A stretch of 15,618 bases of DNA, from positions 24,179 to 39,796 of the forward strand of contig DJMI01000066.1 of the NCBI GenBank assembly GCA_002435335.1, read 5' to 3'. This DNA comes from Nitrosomonas sp. UBA6494. GTDB lineage: Bacteria > Pseudomonadota > Gammaproteobacteria > Burkholderiales > Nitrosomonadaceae. Positions 7,125-14,477 of this stretch are shown in pieces. The notes under the pieces are model-generated. The model had not been told where the DNA came from and ran no database searches. It saw only the letters and a program-made list of their open reading frames with translations. Every line of letters starts with the position of its first letter. The stretch's first letter is position 1. The position numbers and the translations under genes were made by a program.

Positions 7125-9440
7125 ATGTTTGCTCGCGGATTGTACTATCTTTTTATCGCTTGTTCTTCATTAGGAATAATTGGGGCATTACTAGTCGGAT
7201 TTGCCACATTGATTATTTATTCCAATTTGCCTTCATTGGAAACACTCACCGATTACCGTCCTAAAATTCCGTTGCGCATTTATAGTGATGAAGGTTTATT
7301 GATAGGAGAATTCGGTGCAGAGCGCAGGAATGTTGTCAGTATCTCAGAAGTACCAACGCATCTCAAGCAAGCGATTCTTGCGGCAGAAGATGATCGTTTC
7401 TATGAACATGGCGGTGTAGATTTCATGGGTGTATTGCGTGCCGCTTATTCCAATCTTACCGCGGGTACAGTACGCCAAGGAGCAAGCACCATCACCATGC
7501 AAGTTGCGCGTAATTTTTTTCTTACCCCAGAAAAAACACTTAACAGAAAATTCAGCGAAGTATTACTCGCTTTTAAAATCGAACAAAACTTAAGCAAAGA
7601 TAAGATACTGGAACTCTACATTAATCAGATCTACCTGGGACAGCGCAGTTACGGCTTTTCTGCCGCAGCCCACACCTATTTTGGAAAATCACTGCAAGAA
7701 ATCGATGTAGCGGAAGCCGCTTTACTAGCAGGATTACCAAAAGCACCTTCAAGCTACAATCCGATCAGCAATCCAAAGCGCGCCAAAAACCGACAACTTT
7801 ATGTGCTTGGTCGCTTGCATAAGTTAAATTTTATTTCTGATGAAGAATTTAATGCGCTGGAGAAACAACCAATTTCACTAAAAAAACCGACATCTTCTTT
7901 GGCATTGACAGCCAACTACGTAACCGAGATGGTTCGTCAAGTTATATATGATCGCTACCAAGAAGATGCGTATAGTAAAGGTATCAAAGTTTATACCACA
8001 ATAAGACTACTCGATCAGGAAATCGCTTATCGCGCTGTGCGGAAAAATGTCCTCGATTATGATAGACGCCACGGGTATCGAGGCGTTGAGGGTTACATAA
8101 ATTTATTAAAGGATGGAACAAATCAAGAAAAAAAACTTGATGATGCACTTGATGAAATCAATGATAGTGACGATATATATGCTGCGATCGTTCTGGCAGT
8201 TAAGCCCAATAATGTTCAGGTGTACCGCAAAGGTGGGGAAATCGTTGAAATCTCAGGAGATGGATTAAAATTTGCACAAAAATACCTGACCAGCAAACAA
8301 GAAGCGGGAAAAAAACATATCGTTCCAGGTGCCTTGATCCGCATCCAGAAGGAAAAAGAGAGCTGGCATATTGTTCAGTTACCTGAAATTGAGGCTGCAC
8401 TGGTTTCATTGGACCCTAATGATGGTGCAATCCGCGCATTAATCGGCGGCTTTGATTTTCTACGCAATCAATTCAATCACGTTACTCAAGCTTGGCGACA
8501 ACCCGGATCCAGCTTCAAGCCCTTCGTTTATTCGGCTGCTTTGGAAAAAGGTTTTACGCCTGCAACCATCATTAATGACGCACCGCTTTCTTTCAGTGCG
8601 GCACAAACCGGAAGCCGTTCCTGGGATCCTAAAAATTTTGACGGCAAATTCGACGGCCCAATGCGTCTACGTACTGCACTAACCAAATCTAAGAATCTTG
8701 TTTCAATCCGCATTCTTCAAGCTATTGGTATTCAGTATGCACAAGATTACATCACCAGATTCGGTTTTGATGCCAGTCAACACCCTCCCTATTTACCGAT
8801 GGCATTAGGCTCTGGGTCAGTGACACCGATGCAAATGGCAGCCGGTTACGCAGTATTTGCCAATGGCGGATATCGCGTGCCCCCTTATCTCATCAAAACT
8901 ATTGAAGACGAGAAAGGCAACATCATCGAGCAATTTCAACCGATATCGGTTTCTAATGGTGCCAAACGTGTCATTGATCCACGTAATGCTTTTTTAATGA
9001 CCAACATGATGCAAGATGTCATTAGTCGCGGTACCGCCATTAGAGCTAAACAGCTAGGCCGCACCGATTTGGCCGGAAAAACGGGTACTACCAGCAATTT
9101 TGTTGATGCATGGTTTTGCGGCTTTCAAAAAAATTTAGTTACTGTTGCTTGGACAGGTTTTGATGAACCGAAATCTCTCGGTCATAATGAAACGGGGGGG
9201 CGTGTTGCATTGCCCATATGGATGGATTATATGGGCCCCATTCTAAAAGGCATTCCGATAGCCGAATACAAAGCACCATCTGGTGTAACCGCGGCTCGAA
9301 TTAATTCCGTAACGGGATTTAGAGAATCGAATGGTGATATCGTAGAATACTTTCTTAACGAGCAATTGCCGCCTGTAAACGAACAACCCAGCGAACGGCC
9401 ACCTGAAACAACTAGAGATTTGATTGATCAATTATTCTAA
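7125..9440 (+). CDS. mrcA: Bifunctional penicillin-binding protein 1A
   Basis: Class A penicillin-binding protein that polymerises lipid II into glycan strands and cross-links the peptides in the periplasm. The 771 residues comprise a short cytoplasmic start and one membrane anchor (about 6-32). A GT51 glycosyltransferase domain follows, with EDDRFYEHGGVD carrying catalytic E88, then RQGASTITMQVARNF and KILELYINQIYLGQ. Next are an OB-like insert (about 300-420) and the transpeptidase domain. The transpeptidase motifs are all intact: SSFK with S462 and K465, SKN at 522-524, and KTGT at 652-655. Length is usual for betaproteobacterial PBP1a. The start gives the expected cytoplasmic/TM N-terminus, although no clear Shine-Dalgarno precedes it. 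A run of seven G at 9194-9200 does not disturb the frame. It diverges from the pilMNOPQ operon, an arrangement common in proteobacteria. Confidence 0.96.
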   Translation: MFARGLYYLFIACSSLGIIGALLVGFATLIIYSNLPSLETLTDYRPKIPLRIYSDEGLLIGEFGAERRNVVSISEVPTHLKQAILAAEDDRFYEHGGVDFMGVLRAAYSNLTAGTVRQGASTITMQVARNFFLTPEKTLNRKFSEVLLAFKIEQNLSKDKILELYINQIYLGQRSYGFSAAAHTYFGKSLQEIDVAEAALLAGLPKAPSSYNPISNPKRAKNRQLYVLGRLHKLNFISDEEFNALEKQPISLKKPTSSLALTANYVTEMVRQVIYDRYQEDAYSKGIKVYTTIRLLDQEIAYRAVRKNVLDYDRRHGYRGVEGYINLLKDGTNQEKKLDDALDEINDSDDIYAAIVLAVKPNNVQVYRKGGEIVEISGDGLKFAQKYLTSKQEAGKKHIVPGALIRIQKEKESWHIVQLPEIEAALVSLDPNDGAIRALIGGFDFLRNQFNHVTQAWRQPGSSFKPFVYSAALEKGFTPATIINDAPLSFSAAQTGSRSWDPKNFDGKFDGPMRLRTALTKSKNLVSIRILQAIGIQYAQDYITRFGFDASQHPPYLPMALGSGSVTPMQMAAGYAVFANGGYRVPPYLIKTIEDEKGNIIEQFQPISVSNGAKRVIDPRNAFLMTNMMQDVISRGTAIRAKQLGRTDLAGKTGTTSNFVDAWFCGFQKNLVTVAWTGFDEPKSLGHNETGGRVALPIWMDYMGPILKGIPIAEYKAPSGVTAARINSVTGFRESNGDIVEYFLNEQLPPVNEQPSERPPETTRDLIDQLF

Positions 9441-9489
9441 AATTCAGAAGGCTCTGTTTCTATGAGTTACTCACTTTATCTTTCTGGGA

Positions 9490-10497
9490 TTACGAATTCT
9501 TTTTCAACCATTCCGCCGCTTCCATGGCGTAATAAGTCAATATGGCATCAGCACCAGCACGTTTAAAAGCAAGCAATGATTCCAATACGCATGCTTCTTC
9601 ATTCAACCATCCATTCATGGCAGCGGCTTTGAGCATGGCATACTCACCACTAACTTGATAGACGAAAGTCGGTGCCCCGTATTGATCTTTTACTCGACGA
9701 ACAATATCGAGATAAGGCAGACCGGGTTTTATCATGACCATATCCGCACCCTCTTCGAGATCCAAGCCAACTTCCCACAAAGCCTCGTCTGAATTCGCCG
9801 GATCCATTTGGTAGGTATATTTGTTACCTGCACCTAAATTAGGGGCCGATCCTACAGCATCACGAAAGGGTCCATAAAAACTGGATGCATACTTTGCAGA
9901 ATACGCCAAGATTCTGGTATGAATCAATTTCTGCCTATCCAAACTATCCCGAATAGCGGTAATGCGCCCATCCATCATATCAGAAGGAGCCACCACATCA
10001 GCACCTGCCTGCGCATGCACGACTGCTTGCTTACAGAGCACCTCAATTGTTTCATCATTAAGAACATAACCCGATTGATCGAGCAATCCATCCTGTCCAT
10101 GGCTGGTATACGGATCTAAAGCAATATCTGTAATTACCCCCAATTCCGGAAATTTTTTTTTCAATTCCATAACTACTCGAGGCACTAATCCATCAGGGTT
10201 ATAAGCTTCACTTGCTGTTAAGTTTTTTAACTCGCTATCAATTACAGGAAAAATTGCCAGTGCAGGTATTCCTAATTGCAAACATTGTTCAGCTTGGAAA
10301 AGCAAAAGATCAAGACTTTGTCTCACAACTCCTGGCATAGAAATAACATTCTCACTGCGCTGTTTCCCTGTTAAAACAAACACAGGATAAATTAAATCAT
10401 CAGTACGTAAATGATTCTCTTGCATCAATTGCCTAGAAAATTTATCTCGGCGCATACGCCGCATTCTTCTTTGCGGAAATTTACTCATTGAATTCAT
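9490..10497 (-). CDS. hemB: Delta-aminolevulinic acid dehydratase (porphobilinogen synthase)
   Basis: Condenses two 5-aminolevulinate molecules to porphobilinogen in the cytoplasm, an early step of heme and siroheme synthesis; this matters in cytochrome-rich organisms. The 335 residues contain both active-site lysines: K202 in YSAKYASSFYGPF and the Schiff-base K257 in MVMIKPGLPYLD. The metal region reads DIALDPYTSHGQDG (124-137), with aspartates where zinc-dependent enzymes have cysteines. This points to the Mg2+-dependent class known from Pseudomonas and Bradyrhizobium. Two starts are possible, M1 and M4, and neither has a clear ribosome binding site; I kept the longer. It is separated from engB by 189 bases, so it may have its own promoter or be read through from engB. 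It converges on mrcA. Confidence 0.95.
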   Translation of the reverse strand: MNSMSKFPQRRMRRMRRDKFSRQLMQENHLRTDDLIYPVFVLTGKQRSENVISMPGVVRQSLDLLLFQAEQCLQLGIPALAIFPVIDSELKNLTASEAYNPDGLVPRVVMELKKKFPELGVITDIALDPYTSHGQDGLLDQSGYVLNDETIEVLCKQAVVHAQAGADVVAPSDMMDGRITAIRDSLDRQKLIHTRILAYSAKYASSFYGPFRDAVGSAPNLGAGNKYTYQMDPANSDEALWEVGLDLEEGADMVMIKPGLPYLDIVRRVKDQYGAPTFVYQVSGEYAMLKAAAMNGWLNEEACVLESLLAFKRAGADAILTYYAMEAAEWLKKNS

Positions 10498-10521
10498 AAA
10501 AGGAATATATATGTATTAAAA

Positions 10522-10534
10522 AGTTCAGGGAACT
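10522..10534. repeat. Small dyad between hemB and the candidate small RNA
   Basis: AGTTC (10522-10526) and GAACT (10530-10534) are perfect complements around AGG. The dyad is 25 bases upstream of the hemB ATG on the minus strand and upstream of the candidate plus-strand RNA. It could be an operator or part of a transcript leader. The arms are short, so chance is a real possibility. Confidence 0.3.
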
Positions 10535-10560
10535 AATTTGCTGTATGCAACGTCTTATTA

Positions 10561-10663
10561 ACGGACATCTTGATCGTCCCCCTGTCTTCCCTCCCTGAGA
10601 CAGGGCCTTATGTGATATTAAGGCAGTTACCCGGTTTTATTCCCCTTTAACCGGGTTTTTTTT
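10561..10663 (+). ncRNA. Candidate small RNA with a CCUCC loop and own terminator (5' end uncertain)
   Basis: This is an unrecognised but highly structured plus-strand segment in the engB-hemB gap; both flanking genes are on the minus strand. Four hairpins follow each other closely. The first is GGACAT (10563-10568) with AT, a bulged C, then GTCC (10573-10579). The second is a perfect 8-bp stem, CCCTGTCT (10580-10587) with AGACAGGG (10598-10605). The third is CCTTA (10606-10610) with TAAGG (10619-10623). The fourth is a strong Rho-independent terminator ending in a T run at 10663. The 10-base loop of hairpin two is TCCCTCCCTG, which includes CCTCC, the core of the 16S anti-Shine-Dalgarno sequence. 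This suggests an RNA that pairs with ribosome binding sites. No convincing promoter was found; TATGCA (10544-10549) and TATTAA (10556-10561) are weak -10 candidates. No coding potential is seen. From memory, Rfam holds a family called Betaproteobacteria toxic small RNA, which should be compared; I could not check it. Confidence 0.6.
10629..10663 (+). terminator. Rho-independent terminator, plus strand only
   Basis: ACCCGGTT (10629-10636) and AACCGGGT (10649-10656) form a perfect 8-bp stem around a 12-base loop containing CCCC. Eight T residues follow (10656-10663, the first one paired). Read on the minus strand, the stem is followed by AACTGCC, with no T run, so it would not end engB or birA transcripts. 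It implies plus-strand transcription in this gap. Confidence 0.85.
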
Positions 10664-10686
10664 GATCCAACGAAGCAAGCATTTTT

Positions 10687-11286
10687 TTAACCGGTACCAC
10701 CTGTCCAACGATCAATTACTGCAGCCAGCTCATCGATTCCAAAGGGAGTCAAACTGGAAAACAGTTGAACACTAACACGCGGATACGTCTTTTTTAAAGC
10801 GCTCGAAACTTCGATTAATGCAGCTTTGGCCTGCAACTTACTAAGTTTGTCCGCCTTGGTTAATAATATATGTACGTCTTTTTCTGTTGGTACGAACCAA
10901 TCCAGCATTTGTAAATCGAGCGGCTTTAAAGGGTGCCTTATATCCATGATCAGAATTAAGCCGTTTAAAACTGTACGTGTCATCAAATATTCACTAAGCA
11001 AAATCTGCCAATGATGCCGTATTGATTCTGGAACTTTAGCATATCCATAACCTGGTAGATCAACCAAATGCAGGTGCTGATCCGTTCGGAAGAAATTAAT
11101 ATGTTGTGTTCGTCCAGGAGTTTTACTTACAAAAGCTAAACGATGTTTGTTGGTAATAGTGTTAATTACACTTGATTTTCCAGCATTAGAACGTCCGGCA
11201 AAAGCAATCTCAATACCTGAGTGAATAGGTAAATCCTGAATATTATTTACTGATGTAAGAAAATGAACATTCTGAAACAAAGCCAT
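10687..11286 (-). CDS. engB: Ribosome biogenesis GTPase EngB/YihA (YsxC)
   Basis: Essential small GTPase of the TrmE-Era-EngA superfamily that acts in late assembly of the large ribosomal subunit. The 199-residue product shows all the G motifs: G1 GRSNAGKS (31-38), G2 region KTPGRTQHINFF, G3 DLPGYG and G4 LTKADK, with FSS at the G5 position. I chose the ATG at 11286 because MALFQNVHFLTSVNNIQDLP matches the family N-terminus and begins 16 bases after the coaX stop. The frame extends to an ATG at 11328, but that adds a basic stretch overlapping coaX. It is the last gene of a birA-coaX-engB run. The candidate small RNA lies on the opposite strand just downstream. Confidence 0.94.
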   Translation of the reverse strand: MALFQNVHFLTSVNNIQDLPIHSGIEIAFAGRSNAGKSSVINTITNKHRLAFVSKTPGRTQHINFFRTDQHLHLVDLPGYGYAKVPESIRHHWQILLSEYLMTRTVLNGLILIMDIRHPLKPLDLQMLDWFVPTEKDVHILLTKADKLSKLQAKAALIEVSSALKKTYPRVSVQLFSSLTPFGIDELAAVIDRWTGGTG

Positions 11287-11302
11287 CTGTATTTGCCGCC
11301 GA

Positions 11303-12055
11303 TTAGGTTTTTTTGCTTCGAATCTCATTCGCGATTAAGTGCAAACCATTGAGAACCAGACAATTAACAAATTCATAAGGATGCCGAAGATAAGGAATAA
11401 TAACATGAGCACCGCCGCCGCTCACAATGCATTTACAATCCTCATCCCCGTTCATAGTGCATGCCAATAAATAACTCATTCGATCAATGGCACCCAGTAG
11501 CGCCTGAATTGCACCAGAATAAATGGCATCTTGTGTATTATTAGGAAAAGAAACAAAAGCACCATCAGCAATTTCATGCAATTTGGTATTTTGTGCAAGA
11601 CATTTTGTCATCAAAAAGCTACTTGGTAGAATAATTCCTCCCAAATGCTCGCCAGATTTAGAAATAGCATCTATAGTCATTGCGGTGCCAACATTAATTA
11701 CTAAACACGGTCGATGAAACAAATCCCAAGCTGCGATAAGTCCGGCCCAGCGATCACTGCCTAACTGTTGAGGATTGACATAGCCGTTACGAACACCACA
11801 TTGATACGCAGCAGAACGAAGCCAGCAAACAGGTGCTGACCAAACTGCTAATATTTCGGTTATTTTTGATTCGATATTGGCTTTTGAAACATGCGAAATA
11901 ATAATATCATTAGGTTCTGGCAACAGTTTAAAATCGGATTTGAGTAAATTTATTTCTGATAAGGTTACGCAATTATTAGTAATCATTTCATTATCGGAAT
12001 AAAATCCCCACTTGACATGCGTATTTCCGGAATCTATTGCTAGCGTGTAGTACAT
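11303..12055 (-). CDS. coaX: Type III pantothenate kinase
   Basis: Phosphorylates pantothenate in the first step of coenzyme A synthesis, in the cytoplasm. CoaX enzymes use ATP poorly in terms of affinity, need a monovalent cation and are not inhibited by CoA. The 250 residues carry the ASKHA-fold motifs: phosphate motif DSGNTHVKWG (8-17), pantothenate-site and catalytic-aspartate motif GSDRW (99-103) and NVGTAMTID (121-129), followed by GGIILPS (139-145). It starts 5 bases after the birA stop codon. birA-coaX pairing is common in betaproteobacteria and other groups, and both proteins handle cofactor supply for carboxylases and acyl carriers. No clear Shine-Dalgarno is seen, which suggests coupling to birA translation. 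Confidence 0.95.
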   Translation of the reverse strand: MYYTLAIDSGNTHVKWGFYSDNEMITNNCVTLSEINLLKSDFKLLPEPNDIIISHVSKANIESKITEILAVWSAPVCWLRSAAYQCGVRNGYVNPQQLGSDRWAGLIAAWDLFHRPCLVINVGTAMTIDAISKSGEHLGGIILPSSFLMTKCLAQNTKLHEIADGAFVSFPNNTQDAIYSGAIQALLGAIDRMSYLLACTMNGDEDCKCIVSGGGAHVIIPYLRHPYEFVNCLVLNGLHLIANEIRSKKT

Positions 12056-12060
12056 AATTA

Positions 12061-13043
12061 TTAAACAGATAAGCGCATTGAAATCTCACCTACGACAAAT
12101 GATTCAATTCCATCCTCTGTCAATAAGATAATAGAACCATCATCATTTATACCAGTTGCAATGCCAAATATTTCTGAATTTCCCGGCTTGATTAATTTTA
12201 CCGGCTTTTCCTGATAAGCATGATAAGCAATCCATTCTTGTTTAAATGATAAAAAACCTGAATGCTCAAATTCTGTAAGAAGCAAAAACAGCTCGTTTAG
12301 CAAAACCGCGATTACTTGATTTCTATCCCATGCCCTTCCTGTAATTTCGTACAGATCAGACGCGTCATTTTCAATACTATCTCTAACAGCACGAGAAAGC
12401 CTGCAATTAATACCAATTCCAATAACAACAACTAATAACCCAGACGAATTAAGCCAGCTTTCAATCAGAATGCCTGCCATTTTTTTTTCATTGTGAATAA
12501 TATCATTAGGCCATTTAATTTTTAGGGTTGTTAAACCCAAAAGCTTAAAGGTTCTAATTATTGCAACAGAACATAATAAACTAAGCGATGATAAATTTTT
12601 GATAGTTGACGGAAACGTCCATTGTAGAGATAAGGTAATGCCACCTCCAAATTCACTATGCCACTTTCTTTGGAGACGTCCACGGCCTTTTGTTTGAACT
12701 TCAGAAATTACAACAAAATACGGAAAATTGTTGTTTATTTTTTTTTTAGAAGTGTTTTTAGATAATTATTTGTTGAATCTATCTCATCAAGTATGATTAT
12801 TTCAAACTTGTTTTGAGCTAATTTGATCTGCGAAAAAATAGCTTCTTTGTTTATCCAAACTATTGGTTCTAACAAATGACATATATTATTTGTCAGATTA
12901 ATCTTATAATTTGATAAAGTAATATTAATAACTTGTATTACTTCATCTTGATTCAATTTTAAAAGAATACTTAAGGAATCTAGTGTATGTTTTTTCCCAT
13001 CACTTAATATGCGCAATATTTTTAACGCATAATTGCTATTCAT
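12061..13043 (-). CDS. birA: Biotin-protein ligase / biotin repressor BirA, reading frame broken at an A10 run
   Basis: Activates biotin with ATP and attaches it to the biotin carrier of acetyl-CoA carboxylase; with an N-terminal helix-turn-helix it can also repress biotin genes. The frame is split. From the ATG at 13043 the first part gives 102 residues, a winged-helix domain (about 1-60) plus the start of the ligase domain (ILDEIDSTNNYLKTL). It then hits TAA at 12737-12735, just after ten A residues. In the -1 frame the rest is intact from 12738 to the stop at 12061: biotin loop GRGRLQRKW (120-128), KWPND (177-181), KKMAGILIE (187-195) and the C-terminal SH3-like cap. Joined by a -1 slip, the protein is 327 residues, normal for class II BirA. 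There is no other damage, so sequence error, slippage or recent mutation are all possible. The segment 12061-12540 alone should not be called a gene. Confidence 0.88.
12738..12747 (-). other. Homopolymer A10 (coding strand) at the birA frame break
   Basis: The coding strand reads CTT CTA AAA AAA AAA TAA. One extra A, or a ribosomal or polymerase -1 slip on the run, gives AAA ATA AAC and continues in the ligase frame. The canonical slippery pattern A-AAA-AAA is contained in the run. Confidence 0.9.
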
Positions 13044-13049
13044 TACAAG

Positions 13050-13101
13050 AAAAAAAAAATCCCAACAAATATATTACTTATTCCTCTATATCGGATATAG
13101 A
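13050..13101 (-). terminator. Weak possible terminator after rplQ
   Basis: On the minus strand an AT-rich inverted repeat at the 3' end of rplQ (TCTATATC 13101-13094 with GATATAGA 13092-13085, single central base) is followed about 25 bases later by ten T residues (13059-13050). The distance is too long for a classic terminator and the stem is weak. It may cause pausing or partial termination between the alpha operon and birA. Confidence 0.25.
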
Positions 13102-13458
13102 AGGTCTGTCAACCAATTCTACAAGAGCCATCGGTGCATTATCACCTTTACGGAATCCAAATTTTAAAATTCTCAAATAGCCTCCAGGACGACTAACATA
13201 TCGTGGACCTAAATCATTAAACAATTTTGATACAATATCACGATCGCGTAATCGATTAAATGCAATTCGTCGATTATTTAAAGTTGCATTCTTACCTAAA
13301 GTTATCATTGGCTCAACAAATCGACGAAGCTCTTTTGCTTTAGGCAAAGTCGTTTTTATAACTTCGTAACGTAACAAAGAATTTGTCATGTTACGAAACA
13401 TTGCAGCCCTATGACTACTTGATCTGTTTAGTTTTCTAAATGCATTATTGTGACGCAT
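13078..13458 (-). CDS. rplQ: Large-subunit ribosomal protein L17
   Basis: Component of the 50S subunit near the peptide exit tunnel. The 126 residues start with the family signature MRHNNAFRKLNRSSSHRAAM and contain LRRFVEPMITLGK and the GGYLRILKFGFRKGDNAPMALVEL region typical of bacterial L17. I chose the ATG at 13458 because of the family N-terminus and because AAGGA (13471-13467) lies 8 bases upstream; the frame continues to an upstream ATG at 13485 without family support. The gene starts 14 bases inside the end of rpoA in another frame, which suggests translational coupling. It is the last gene of the alpha operon. Confidence 0.96.
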   Translation of the reverse strand: MRHNNAFRKLNRSSSHRAAMFRNMTNSLLRYEVIKTTLPKAKELRRFVEPMITLGKNATLNNRRIAFNRLRDRDIVSKLFNDLGPRYVSRPGGYLRILKFGFRKGDNAPMALVELVDRPSISDIEE

Positions 13459-14449
13459 GATTTGGATCCTTTGTATTATTCTCAAAATTAGCTGGAGGCC
13501 AATTATCTAATTTCATCCCCAAAGTGAGTTCTCTTGCAGCCAATACCTCTTTTATTTCATTGAGAGATTTTCTACCGAGATTGGGTGTTCTTAGCAATTC
13601 TGCTTCAGTTCGTTGAATAAGATCACCGATATAATATATATTTTCAACTTTAAGACAATTAGCAGATCTTACTGTCAATTCCAAATCATCGACTGGTCTT
13701 AATAATATTGGGTCAATTTGAGGTGTTTGAGGCTTTTCCTTAGGAAGCGGTGTGCTTTCTAAATCAGCAAAAACAGATAATTGTTGAACCAAAACTCGAG
13801 ATGCATACCTAATCGCTTCTTCAGGTTCAACAACCCCATTAGTTTCCAAATCAATGATTAATTTATCGAGGTCTGTTTTTTGTTCAACTCTCGCACTTTC
13901 CACAGCATAACTCACTCTTCGTATTGGACTAAATGAAGCATCTAAAAAAAGTGTTCCAATGCTGTTCTCATTATTCTTTGACTTCTTAAGCGTTGCTGGG
14001 ACGTAACCACGGCCTTTTTCAACTTTAATTTGTAAATCGATTGCGATATCAGAAGTTAAATGCGCAATGACATGTTCGGGATTAATGATTTCTACATCAT
14101 GTCCAATTTGAAAATCATTAGCTGTTACAATCCCTTTTCCGCTTTTATTTAGTGTTATGATCGCTTCATCTTTATTGTGTAGCTTTAAAACTAAACCCTT
14201 TAAATTAAGCAGTATGTCGACGACATCTTCTTGAACACCATCTAACGATGAGTATTCATGCACCACTCCAGCAATTTTAACTTCAGTAGGGGCATATCCG
14301 ATCATTGACGATAGCAATATTCTGCGTAATGCGTTCCCGAGTGTATGTCCATATCCTCGTTCAAAAGGCTCCATCACAATTCGAGCATGTAGAGGCGATA
14401 TGTTTTGTACATCTATAATTCGCGGAGTTAATAATTCAGTATCCAGCAT
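13445..14449 (-). CDS. rpoA: RNA polymerase alpha subunit
   Basis: Scaffold for RNA polymerase assembly and contact point for UP-element DNA and activators. The 334 residues comprise an N-terminal dimerisation domain (about 1-230, with ERGYGHTLGNALRRILLSS at 30-48) and a proline-rich linker (about 231-250). The C-terminal domain (about 251-316) contains the DNA-contacting VRSANCLK (R261, N264) and LGRKSLNEIKEVL (291-303, K294). Its position between rpsD and rplQ is the classic alpha-operon order. There are 28 bases between the rpsD stop and this ATG, with no recognisable Shine-Dalgarno, which is unusual for such a highly expressed gene. The start matches the family N-terminus. Confidence 0.97.
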   Translation of the reverse strand: MLDTELLTPRIIDVQNISPLHARIVMEPFERGYGHTLGNALRRILLSSMIGYAPTEVKIAGVVHEYSSLDGVQEDVVDILLNLKGLVLKLHNKDEAIITLNKSGKGIVTANDFQIGHDVEIINPEHVIAHLTSDIAIDLQIKVEKGRGYVPATLKKSKNNENSIGTLFLDASFSPIRRVSYAVESARVEQKTDLDKLIIDLETNGVVEPEEAIRYASRVLVQQLSVFADLESTPLPKEKPQTPQIDPILLRPVDDLELTVRSANCLKVENIYYIGDLIQRTEAELLRTPNLGRKSLNEIKEVLAARELTLGMKLDNWPPANFENNTKDPNHASQ

Positions 14450-14477
14450 AGTTAATATTATTTATGGTCACAGCAAA

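Noticed and set aside
9441..9489. Possible bidirectional terminator between mrcA and hemB
   Set aside because: Only a 4-bp CAGA/TCTG stem and an 11-base palindrome with a single central base (9463-9473) are present, and no T run follows on either strand.
11287..11328. Longer engB start inside coaX
   Set aside because: The family N-terminus starts at the internal methionine, and the extension would overlap the coaX coding region.
12061..12540. A separate 159-residue gene starting at a TTG
   Set aside because: The frame is continuous upstream to the A10 run with biotin ligase motifs, so it is the C-terminal part of birA.
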